A DNA stretch of 64,000 bases. Origin: Peptoniphilus sp. BV3C26 (GTDB lineage: Bacteria > Bacillota > Clostridia > Tissierellales > Peptoniphilaceae). Every line of letters begins with the position of its first letter. Position 1 is the stretch's first letter. This document shows, in pieces, positions 15,938-23,281 of the stretch. The stretch covers positions 1 through 64,000 of the forward strand of contig NZ_AWXB01000069.1 in NCBI RefSeq assembly GCF_000478985.1, in the 5' to 3' direction. The notes under the pieces are model-generated. The model searched no databases. It saw only the letters and a list, made by a program, of their open reading frames with translations, and was not told where the DNA came from. The position numbers and the translations under genes are program-made.

Positions 15938-16503
15938 CCTTTAGGGTCTGTTACTACATAGGAAGAGTGCATTTGCATTAGATTTGGCTTTACATAAAAT
16001 CTTGTCTTTCCTGATCCAGAACCTCCTATTACTAATACATTTTTATTCCTAGCGTATTTAGGATCTTTAGGTCTTGAGTTCATTGTTAGTCTTTCAGTAT
16101 TAGTTATTAGAACATTATTTTCAAACTTAGGGTCAATGTATGGAGCAATATCCTTGCTTTCTCCCCATCTTGCAGATCCATACTCTTTACCTTGCCTATA
16201 TTTCTTTTTGTTTTTACCTTTGCTATAAACAATTAGCTTAACAAGACCAGCAACTGAAATACCTACTAACAAATCCCTTGGATTAAGGCTTGGTATATAA
16301 GATAAAGTTCCTATATCAGAAATTCCCACCATTATTCTATCAATAATATCTCCTCCTACATAAGAATTGATGTGCTTAGAAAAGATATTTCCAATGTAGC
16401 AAAATGATAAATAGGGAATGTTTGATAATATAAATTTCTTTGGGTCGTCTATTTTAATTATGTTTTTAATATCATAAAGAATGGCTTCTAATATCTTATT
16501 CAT
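15938..16503 (-). pseudogene. virD4: VirD4 coupling protein, N-terminal fragment
   Basis: This piece encodes the membrane anchor (hydrophobic stretches in the first 85 residues), the QGKEYGSARWG segment, and the Walker A GGSGSGKTRFYVKP, ending at VVTDPKG where element B begins. The open frame continues three codons into the element and stops at 15,925. The start ATG at 16,503 overlaps the antirepressor stop. Together with 9,411-9,844 and a missing C-terminal part, it forms one Tn1549-type VirD4 ATPase, the pump that feeds DNA into the conjugation channel. It is non-functional as it stands. Confidence 0.87.
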
Positions 16504-17230
16504 CGTAGAAACCTTCACTATCTAATAAAATTAGTAGGTAGTGCCTTCCCTTTGGAGTTATAAATGTTTGTATTCCTACAAGTGTACCTAGTGGATCAAC
16601 CCATTCTTTAACTTCAAAATATCCCTTGTTCTTATCTGCATAAGGTAAGAGTTTCTTTTTCTTATCTCTATAAATTAATCCCTTATCCATTAAAAAGCCT
16701 ATAAATTGATTTTGTGGTATTCCTAACTCTTTGGCAGTATTTCTAAAGTTTGTAAGTAGGTTGTAATCTACTAATTTGTCATAATAGTCTGCCTTTGGTC
16801 TTAATTCTTCAATTTCTTCTTCTCTTTCGGCAATAATTCTATTGGCTACTAGAATTGCATCTGCAAGTAACTCTTCATTCGTTTTCTTTTCTTGCCCTAC
16901 TATATATCCTCCATTTTTTCTAATACTTGGTAAGACTTCTCTCGTTACCCAAGCTTTGAATATTTTTGCTTGTGGTAGTTTTGATGAAAGGATAAGTGAA
17001 TACAATCCTGACTCATTAATTATTGAAATATTCTGTATTCCTCCAGGGGTGTTCCATTTCGTTACACCCTTATCTTCTTCATCTACATGGTCATAAACAG
17101 CTTTCCTCGGATTGACATATCCCAACATAGTTGCTACTTCATTAGCTATAAAGAAAAACTCACCGTCTTTTTCAATAACAGTGAGTTTCCCAAAATTCTT
17201 ATTTTCAAATGTTTTTAAATTACTTATCAT
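16496..17230 (-). CDS. Bro-N / KilAC antirepressor-like protein
   Basis: A 244-residue protein. The N-terminal Bro domain (GKLTVIEKDGEFFFIANEVA, VTKWNTPGG, ILSSKLPQAKIFKAWVTREVLPSIRKNGGY) spans about residues 10-115. A KilAC-like C-terminal domain follows (LGIPQNQFIGFLMDKGLIYR, then a winged part). Phage relatives relieve repression or bind DNA. Its ends overlap PcfB upstream and virD4 downstream, so it is part of the transfer operon. This position is uncommon in the Tn1549 order I know, and it may regulate transfer in the ICE. Confidence 0.8.
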   Translation of the reverse strand: MISNLKTFENKNFGKLTVIEKDGEFFFIANEVATMLGYVNPRKAVYDHVDEEDKGVTKWNTPGGIQNISIINESGLYSLILSSKLPQAKIFKAWVTREVLPSIRKNGGYIVGQEKKTNEELLADAILVANRIIAEREEEIEELRPKADYYDKLVDYNLLTNFRNTAKELGIPQNQFIGFLMDKGLIYRDKKKKLLPYADKNKGYFEVKEWVDPLGTLVGIQTFITPKGRHYLLILLDSEGFYDE

Positions 17231-17712
17231 AAGCTTTGCTCCTTATGTTTATTTTTAACTTTATCTTTGCTAATGGTATCCTTAGCCATATCTTTAAACT
17301 TATTTATAGTCTTCGTTATTGAATCTTTTCTATCGGCCTTTCTTTCAGATTCCTTAACTGCTTTTTTAAAGGCATGTTCCATTACTTTTATATCCTTAGA
17401 TTGAAAAAACACAGAGTGGTTTCCAGTTTCCTTATCTTTCATAACAGAAAACTTCACTCCGTGTTTATTTAAAATTTTCTTTAGTTCTTTTAACTCAGGA
17501 TCCTTTAGATTAATTTCTTCTAACTGTCCCTTTTTAACCATATCTTTTAGTTTTACTTCTTCTCCATTATTTTTTATTACATTTTTCAAACCTCCTTGCT
17601 CTTCTATTTGCTTGTGAACTTTCTTTAAGGCATCAAGAATTGCTTTACTTGTTGCTTTTGCAAGTCTTACTTCAAGATTAAGACTTGACCTAGATACTTC
17701 TTCATTAATCAT
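17227..17712 (-). CDS. PcfB family protein (DUF3801)
   Basis: A 161-residue basic protein with the family block RLAKATSKAILDALKK near the start and KFSVMKDKETGNHSVFFQSK in the middle, followed by a Lys-rich tail. PcfB of pCF10 is known to act with the coupling protein in substrate processing at the membrane. It normally lies next to virD4, but here an antirepressor gene comes between. It overlaps DnaC-like by 8 bases and the antirepressor by 4. Confidence 0.8.
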   Translation of the reverse strand: MINEEVSRSSLNLEVRLAKATSKAILDALKKVHKQIEEQGGLKNVIKNNGEEVKLKDMVKKGQLEEINLKDPELKELKKILNKHGVKFSVMKDKETGNHSVFFQSKDIKVMEHAFKKAVKESERKADRKDSITKTINKFKDMAKDTISKDKVKNKHKEQSL

Positions 17713-18532
17713 CTATTCCACCTCCATATAAAAGTAACTCTTTGTATTTTCTTAACTTCTCTTGATGGATTTTTCTTCTAAAATCTTCTCCTATAACTTT
17801 AACTGGTATTGTCATTTCAAGTATTCTTGAATATATCCTCTGATACTCAAGTTCAATATTAGGATTTTGAATAATTTCTAATGATAAGTTTGTAGTGAAA
17901 ATTGTCGGCCTACCCTTTAAGTATCTTGAGTTTATAATGTTATATACCTGTTCTCTTGCATAAGATGTATCCCTTTCAATTCCAAGGTCATCTAAAATTA
18001 ACAAAGGAATATTAGAGAGGTTACTTATAATTTCATTTGAATCTAGCTTAAATGCTGATTTTTGTATTTGATTTATAACCTGAGATAAATTCATAATCTT
18101 AACTTTAACTTGTTCTCTTTCAATTAATTCATTTGCAATAGAACAAGCAAGATAAGTCTTTCCACTGCCAACATCTCCATAAAATAAAAGTCCAACATTG
18201 TCTTCCTTCATTTGTTCAAAACTTTTAGCATAATTGTAAGCAACCTTGTAAGCTTGACCTTTTTCATTTAAGAATCTCTCAAAAGTATATTGGTGTTGGT
18301 TTGGCGATGAAAAACAATCTCTTTTCAATGTCGATATTCTCATCAGTCTTTCTCTTTCTTCGTTTTCCTTATCTCTTTTTATTTCACATTCACATTTAAT
18401 TCTAGGAATAAACTTTGTAAATCCAAGGTCAAGTAATTCTCCATCTACTCTTGTACCACATACCTTGCAATAGATATGTCCATTTCTTTCAATATCATTT
18501 TCTCTTAATACAAAATCTTTTAAGTTTTTCAT
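17705..18532 (-). CDS. DnaC/IstB-like ATPase (ICE replication loader)
   Basis: A 275-residue AAA ATPase. Four Cys (CKVCG and CECE, about residues 20-50) suggest a zinc site. Walker A is GDVGSGKTY (about 118) and Walker B is LLILDDLG. A conserved Arg-rich RIYSRILEM near the end fits DnaC-type loaders. It probably loads helicase onto the excised element. It overlaps both neighbours by a few bases in the rep-pcfB-virD4 operon. Confidence 0.85.
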   Translation of the reverse strand: MKNLKDFVLRENDIERNGHIYCKVCGTRVDGELLDLGFTKFIPRIKCECEIKRDKENEERERLMRISTLKRDCFSSPNQHQYTFERFLNEKGQAYKVAYNYAKSFEQMKEDNVGLLFYGDVGSGKTYLACSIANELIEREQVKVKIMNLSQVINQIQKSAFKLDSNEIISNLSNIPLLILDDLGIERDTSYAREQVYNIINSRYLKGRPTIFTTNLSLEIIQNPNIELEYQRIYSRILEMTIPVKVIGEDFRRKIHQEKLRKYKELLLYGGGIDD

Positions 18533-19302
18533 AAACTCTCTCCTATATCGTAATTCATTTTCTTTGTTGTATTATCATTAATGTTTTTTGCCTGATCATT
18601 AAGATACCAATTAATTATCGTTGCCTTGTGGTCTTGATACACTCTGTTATTTGCTTTCATATATGACGACAATCTATCAATGTATTCATTAATTCTACTT
18701 CCTAACTCATTTGTTAAGTCCTTGTATTCTTCATCAGTCAAAAATATATTTTTATATATTCCATAAGGCTTTTGTCCCTTACTAAAATCATTCTTTCTTA
18801 ACTCATTATTACTAATATTGTTATAGTTACCTTCCGATTTTCGAAAATCTTGACTTTCGATATTCGAATCTCTTGAATTTCGATTATCGAACTTCTGGAA
18901 TTTTGTTTTTCGAACTTCTTGATTTTTTAATTCCATATTATTAAATATGCTCATAAAGTCTTTAACATAAATTCTATTAGGCTTTCCCAGTCCTTGTCTT
19001 TTCTTTTCAATCAGTCCTATTCCTGATTTAATATCAAGTTCAGCTATTAATTTATTCGCTTTTTCACTCGCACAATTAAATTGATCTTTTATACTTTCAA
19101 TTGTGTAGTAAATAAAGACTTTTCCATCTTCATCTATCCAGCCATTTTTATATGAAAGACCCATTCGATTAAGCATATATGAATACAAAACTTTAGCTTC
19201 AATAGAAATGCTCTTAAAAATTTCATCTTCCATTAATACCATAGGTAACCTAATGAAGTTATACATCTCAGATTGCCTATTATAAAAATAATCAAAATTC
19301 AT
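18529..19302 (-). CDS. RepA N-terminal-domain replication initiator
   Basis: A 257-residue protein with the RepA_N winged-helix block FIRLPMVLMEDEIFKSISIEAKVLYSYMLNRM (quoted positions about 17-48 only in part: FIRLPMVLME and AKVLYSYMLNRM), then GWIDEDGKVFIYYTIESI and the second helix-turn region. The C-terminal third is the DnaD-like or linker part with Asn-rich sequence. Such initiators let Tn1549-type elements replicate as circles. Overlap of 4 bases with the DnaC-like gene. Confidence 0.82.
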   Translation of the reverse strand: MNFDYFYNRQSEMYNFIRLPMVLMEDEIFKSISIEAKVLYSYMLNRMGLSYKNGWIDEDGKVFIYYTIESIKDQFNCASEKANKLIAELDIKSGIGLIEKKRQGLGKPNRIYVKDFMSIFNNMELKNQEVRKTKFQKFDNRNSRDSNIESQDFRKSEGNYNNISNNELRKNDFSKGQKPYGIYKNIFLTDEEYKDLTNELGSRINEYIDRLSSYMKANNRVYQDHKATIINWYLNDQAKNINDNTTKKMNYDIGESL

Positions 19303-19323
19303 CCCTACCTCCTTTCTTTGAAA

Positions 19324-19360
19324 TAAAAAAGACGACAGAATTATTACTTTCTATCGTCTA
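19324..19360 (-). terminator. Terminator between CD1845-type gene and repA-like gene
   Basis: On the minus strand, TAGACGATAGAAAG pairs with the imperfect arm TTCTGTCGTC, followed by TTTTTTATTT. It would separate the first ICE gene from the replication operon. It resembles the hairpin at 627-660. Confidence 0.65.
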
Positions 19361-19384
19361 CGGTTGTCTTATATTTATTTTTCT

Positions 19385-19666
19385 TCAAATTGATTTTATT
19401 GTATAGTTTAATAATTCTAATAATCCAATAACATATATACCTAATTTAGGTAATCCAAATGGACTAAATAAAAATGCTAATATTAGTGCTTCAATTACAA
19501 TTTGCTTGTCTCCTTGAAAAATGCTAGCTATTCCAATTATAAAAATCAAAGTAGAAACTACGCTTAACAACGCAGTACTCAAACTTAATATGAAGGTTAA
19601 AAAAGCTATGAGCAAACTCAACACTAATCTTATCGGTAATAAAATTATTCTAATTATCCATCTCAT
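19385..19666 (-). CDS. CD1845-type small membrane protein
   Basis: A 93-residue very hydrophobic protein, MRWIIRIILLPIRLVLSLL..., with about three membrane spans and SPFGLPKLG in the last loop. It matches the small membrane protein regularly found at the head of Tn1549/CTn-type elements, function unknown. It is the last ICE gene before lysS. Confidence 0.7.
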   Translation of the reverse strand: MRWIIRIILLPIRLVLSLLIAFLTFILSLSTALLSVVSTLIFIIGIASIFQGDKQIVIEALILAFLFSPFGLPKLGIYVIGLLELLNYTIKSI

Positions 19667-19674
19667 ACATACTC

Positions 19675-19712
19675 CTAAAAATTAAACTGGGATTCATAAC
19701 AAACCCCAGTTT
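19675..19712 (-). terminator. lysS terminator
   Basis: On the minus strand, AAACTGGGG and CCCAGTTT form a stem around TTTGTTATGAAT, followed by AATTTTTAGG. It lies 17 bases beyond the lysS stop and may mark the last chromosomal sequence before the ICE. Confidence 0.7.
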
Positions 19713-19729
19713 CATAATTAGCGTGTCCT

Positions 19730-21649
19730 TTAATATAATTTTGATCCTGCTGGAATATTATCATCCAGCATTATTAAGTTAAGTTTTTCTTCACCGTCAT
19801 ACTCACAAATTGCAGATATAATCATACCTTCTGAGTCGATTCCCATCATCTTACGAGGAGGAAGATTACAAATTGCAAGTAGTGTCTTTCCAATTAAGCT
19901 CTCCGCGCTGTAATATTCCTTAATACCAGATAAAATAACTCTTTCTTTTTCAGAACCATCATCTAATGTAAATTTCAAAAGTTTTTTTGACTTAGGAACT
20001 TCTTCGCAGTTTTTAACCTTTACAACTCTAAAATCAGATTTTGAGAAAGTTTCAAAGTCTACCATATCTTCAAATAATGGTTCAACTTTCACTTTTGAAA
20101 GGTCAATTTCTTCTGTCGTAAGTTTGTCGTAAGTTTCGTAAGTTTCTTTTGACAAACCCCCATTTTCTGCCTTTTCTAAGCCTATTGGCTTCATTGTTGG
20201 GAAGAAAATTATATCTCTTATTGTAGGTTGATTTGTAAGAAGCATAATCATCCTGTCAACACCTATACCCAGTCCTCCTGTAGGCGGAAGTCCTACTTCT
20301 ATGGCGTTTATGAAGTCATAATCCATTGGATGAGCTTCATCATCTCCAAGTTCTTTTTCTCTTACTTGTTGCTCAAATCTTTCTCTTTGATCTATGGGGT
20401 CATTTAATTCAGAAAAGGCATTTGCAAGCTCCCAAGTATTGATAAATGCTTCAAATCTTTGAGTTATTCTTGGGTCATCAGGATTTCTCTTTGCAAGGGG
20501 TGATACTTCAACGGGATGTCCTATTACAAATGTAGGTTGAACTAAGTTACTTTCGCAAAATTCTTCAAACATTTCGCTTATAACTTTTCCCCTTGTCCAA
20601 GATTCTTGAACTTCAAGTCCCTTTGCCTTTGCAATTTCTCTTGCTTTTTCATCTGATTCAATTTTTTCAAAATCAACTCCGGCATATTCTTTAATAGCTT
20701 CTTCCATGGTTATTCTTCTCCATGGTGCTTTAAGTTCAATTTCAGTTCCTTGATAATTTATTTTTGTTGTTCCTAAGACTTTTTGTGCAACATATTCAAA
20801 TATTCCTTCTGTTATTCTCATCATTTCTTGATAGTCAACATAAGCTTCATAAAGTTCTATGTTAGTAAATTCAGGATTGTGTCTTGCGTCCATTCCTTCG
20901 TTTCTAAACATTTTACCGATTTCATAAACTTTGTCAAAACCGCCGACTATAAGTCTTTTTAAAAATAACTCGTTGGCAATTCTAAGCTGCATATCTATAT
21001 CAAGAGTGTTGTGGTGAGTTAAGAAGGGTCTTGCGTTTGCTCCTCCTGCTACTGTTCCCAGAATTGGAGTTTCAACTTCTAAATAACCTCTGTTATCAAG
21101 ATATTCTCTTATTGCTTTTATTATCTTAGTACGCTTTATAAAAATTTCTTTTATTTCCGGATTTACAATTAAATCAACATATCTCTGTCTGTAACGTAAA
21201 TCTATATCTTTTAAACCATGCCACTTTTCAGGTAAAATTTGTAAAGATTTACTTAGAAGAATTACTTGAGAACTTCTTACTGTAATTTCTCCTGCATCTG
21301 TTTTAAATACAAGACCTGTAACTCCTATTATGTCTCCGATATCAATGTCTTTTATAACATCGTAATCTTCTCCCATAAAATCTTTTCTCAAAAATATTTG
21401 AATTGTACCCTTTGAATCTCTTAAATCCAAAAAAGCAATTTTACCATGACGTCTTTTACTCATTACACGGCCTGCTATGGCTACTTCTTTTTCTTCGTAT
21501 TCTTCAAAGTTATCTTTTATTTCTTGAGAATAATTTTTTACAGGATAAGATTCATTAATAAAGGGATCCTTACCACTTTCTCTCAGTTCCTCAAGTTTTT
21601 TACGCTTCATATGAAGCATTTCATTTAAATCTTGCGGCTGCTTTGCCAT
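19730..21649 (-). CDS. lysS: Lysyl-tRNA synthetase, class II, with fused C-terminal tRNA-binding domain
   Basis: This 639-residue enzyme charges tRNA-Lys. Residues about 1-500 are a standard class II LysRS: OB-fold anticodon domain ([15 protein letters not shown]), motif 2 [14 protein letters not shown], and motif 3 [12 protein letters not shown]...TIRDIIFFP. Bacterial LysRS normally ends near residue 500. Here about 115 extra residues from about 525 ([16 protein letters not shown]...LSGIKEYY...[15 protein letters not shown]) form an EMAP-II/MetG-type tRNA-binding domain, usually seen at the end of MetRS. ATG follows AAGGAGG. It starts 10 bases after greA, so the two are cotranscribed. Confidence 0.95.
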   Translation of the reverse strand: MAKQPQDLNEMLHMKRKKLEELRESGKDPFINESYPVKNYSQEIKDNFEEYEEKEVAIAGRVMSKRRHGKIAFLDLRDSKGTIQIFLRKDFMGEDYDVIKDIDIGDIIGVTGLVFKTDAGEITVRSSQVILLSKSLQILPEKWHGLKDIDLRYRQRYVDLIVNPEIKEIFIKRTKIIKAIREYLDNRGYLEVETPILGTVAGGANARPFLTHHNTLDIDMQLRIANELFLKRLIVGGFDKVYEIGKMFRNEGMDARHNPEFTNIELYEAYVDYQEMMRITEGIFEYVAQKVLGTTKINYQGTEIELKAPWRRITMEEAIKEYAGVDFEKIESDEKAREIAKAKGLEVQESWTRGKVISEMFEEFCESNLVQPTFVIGHPVEVSPLAKRNPDDPRITQRFEAFINTWELANAFSELNDPIDQRERFEQQVREKELGDDEAHPMDYDFINAIEVGLPPTGGLGIGVDRMIMLLTNQPTIRDIIFFPTMKPIGLEKAENGGLSKETYETYDKLTTEEIDLSKVKVEPLFEDMVDFETFSKSDFRVVKVKNCEEVPKSKKLLKFTLDDGSEKERVILSGIKEYYSAESLIGKTLLAICNLPPRKMMGIDSEGMIISAICEYDGEEKLNLIMLDDNIPAGSKLY

Positions 21650-21659
21650 TTTTTCCTCC

Positions 21660-22136
21660 TTATAAAGAAATGTCTTCTATTTTGTAAGTTATAGTTCCCT
21701 TTGGAACTTCTATCTCAACAATGTCGCCTATTTCTTTTCCAATCAGCTTTGCCCCTACAGGGCTTTCATTTGAAATTTTTCCTTTAAGGGGATCAGCTTC
21801 TGCTGAACCTACAATATTAAAAACTGTTTCTTTTTTAGTCTTAACGTCTAAAACTTTAACCATAGATCCTATATTAACCTTATCGGTATTTAAAGCATCT
21901 CCGTCGATAACTTTGGCATTTCTAACCATCATTTCAAGTTTTGCAATTCTTTCTTCAACTTGAGCTTGTTCATTTTTAGCTTCGTCATATTCGGAGTTTT
22001 CTGATAAATCTCCATAGCCAAGAGCTATTTTTATTCTTTCAGCAACTTCTTTTCTTCTTACAGTTTTTAAATATTCTATTTCATTTTCTATTTTTTCAAG
22101 TCCCTCAGGAGTGAAAAATATATCTTTTTCTACCAA
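21660..22136 (-). CDS. greA: Transcription elongation factor GreA
   Basis: A 158-residue factor that rescues backtracked RNA polymerase by stimulating transcript cleavage. It has the N-terminal coiled coil with the conserved acidic tip region ([16 protein letters not shown], about residues 42-57) and a C-terminal FKBP-like domain with [21 protein letters not shown]. Full family length. It lies between dusB and lysS on the same strand with short gaps, a common order in clostridia. Confidence 0.95.
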   Translation of the reverse strand: MVEKDIFFTPEGLEKIENEIEYLKTVRRKEVAERIKIALGYGDLSENSEYDEAKNEQAQVEERIAKLEMMVRNAKVIDGDALNTDKVNIGSMVKVLDVKTKKETVFNIVGSAEADPLKGKISNESPVGAKLIGKEIGDIVEIEVPKGTITYKIEDISL

Positions 22137-22178
22137 TTTTAAAACCTCGCTAATAAAAATAAGGCATCCGCCTTTAAT

Positions 22179-23147
22179 TCAACCTATTATATTAAAAAAA
22201 CCTTGTAAAGTCAAGGAATCTGCGTATTTTGAAACATATTCTTTTATAAGTTTCTCAACTTCTTCATATTCATCCAGTTTATTTAATTGATTTCTCATAT
22301 TTTTTGAATTTCTCAAACCGAAGCTATATCCCACAAACTGTTTACGCATTTCTCTTATCCCTATTCTTTGACCCTTATATTCAATTAAAAGCCTTAAATG
22401 ATTTAAAAACATATTCATTTTTTCTTCTAATGAAGGCTCTTCATAATATAAATTTCTTTCTCTATAATTTATTTCTTTAAAAATAAAGGGATTTCCTATG
22501 GCACCTCTGCCAATTGCAAGACCATCTACCCCCGAAAATTCTACAGCTCTTTTAGCATCTTCATAATTTTTTATATCACCGTTTCCTATAACATCTATGG
22601 AAACAGACTCTTTTAAATTTTTTATGAAATCCCAATCATTATTTCCACTGTAGTACTCTTCTCTTGTTCTGCCATGGACAATTATCATTGATGCTCCAGC
22701 TTTCTCACATTTTTTTGCAACTTCAATACCCTGATTCCTATTAAAAATTCCCTTTCTTATTTTTATTGAAACAGGTGTATCCGTCTCACTTTTTATAGCC
22801 CTTACAATGTCTGCGCAAAGATCAGGACTATCAAGAAGTGCCGACCCGCTTCCATTTTTTACAATTTTCGGTGCAGGACAACCCATATTGATGTTTATAA
22901 ACTTAAAATTTTTTGGTATCTTATCTACAATATCCGAAAAGACTTTTGGATCATTTCCGAAAAGTTGTATTTGAGCATTTTTTTCATTGTTATTAAGTTC
23001 CATTAATTCCAAAGTTTTTTTATCATTATAAAAAAGAGCTTTTGCACTTACCATTTCAGTTATAGTTGAGTTACAACCCATATCAACTGCAATGCCTCTA
23101 TAAACTTTATCTGTATAACCTGCCATAGGTGCAAGCATAAGTTCCAT
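22179..23147 (-). CDS. dusB: tRNA-dihydrouridine synthase (DusB-like)
   Basis: A 322-residue FMN-dependent enzyme that reduces uridines in tRNA. It opens MLAPMAGYTDKVYR (FMN-binding). It has the signature INMGCPAPKIVKNGSGSALL with the catalytic Cys at about residue 93, IKIRKG, VHGRTREEYYSG, and the GDI...GLAIGRGA phosphate-binding strands. The start at 23,147 (MELMLAPM) or the internal ATG two codons on are both possible. Likely first gene of a dusB-greA-lysS operon. Confidence 0.92.
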   Translation of the reverse strand: MELMLAPMAGYTDKVYRGIAVDMGCNSTITEMVSAKALFYNDKKTLELMELNNNEKNAQIQLFGNDPKVFSDIVDKIPKNFKFININMGCPAPKIVKNGSGSALLDSPDLCADIVRAIKSETDTPVSIKIRKGIFNRNQGIEVAKKCEKAGASMIIVHGRTREEYYSGNNDWDFIKNLKESVSIDVIGNGDIKNYEDAKRAVEFSGVDGLAIGRGAIGNPFIFKEINYRERNLYYEEPSLEEKMNMFLNHLRLLIEYKGQRIGIREMRKQFVGYSFGLRNSKNMRNQLNKLDEYEEVEKLIKEYVSKYADSLTLQGFFNIIG

Positions 23148-23231
23148 AAATCACCTCAAAATCTTCTTTAGTATATCTTTTTATTAAAAAATTTTCAAAT
23201 TTTCTTAATATTTAATTAATACTTTAACTAC

Positions 23232-23260
23232 TTTTGAAAATAGGGGCTTTCTGTTATAAT
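23232..23260 (+). promoter_or_regulatory. Promoter of the class A PBP gene
   Basis: TTTTGA (23,232-23,237), a 17-base spacer and TATAAT (23,255-23,260) lie 22 bases before the ATG at 23,282. Confidence 0.55.
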
Positions 23261-23281
23261 TTTATGTAATTGGAGGTTTGT

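Larger units (their letters stand above)
1..19680 (-). mobile_element. Tn1549-like ICE (front part) carrying two inserted mobilizable elements
   Basis: The backbone genes at 15.9-19.7 kb (CD1845-type protein, RepA-like, DnaC-like, PcfB/DUF3801, antirepressor, VirD4) follow the order known from Tn1549/CTn-type conjugative elements. All are read leftwards. The remaining conjugation genes and the integrase must lie left of the window. The chromosomal edge is inferred to be in the 64 bases between the CD1845-type gene and lysS (19,667-19,730), because lysS starts an uninterrupted housekeeping block. No repeat marking an attachment site was proven there. Two serine-recombinase elements (A and B) sit inside its virD4 gene. 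Confidence 0.8.
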
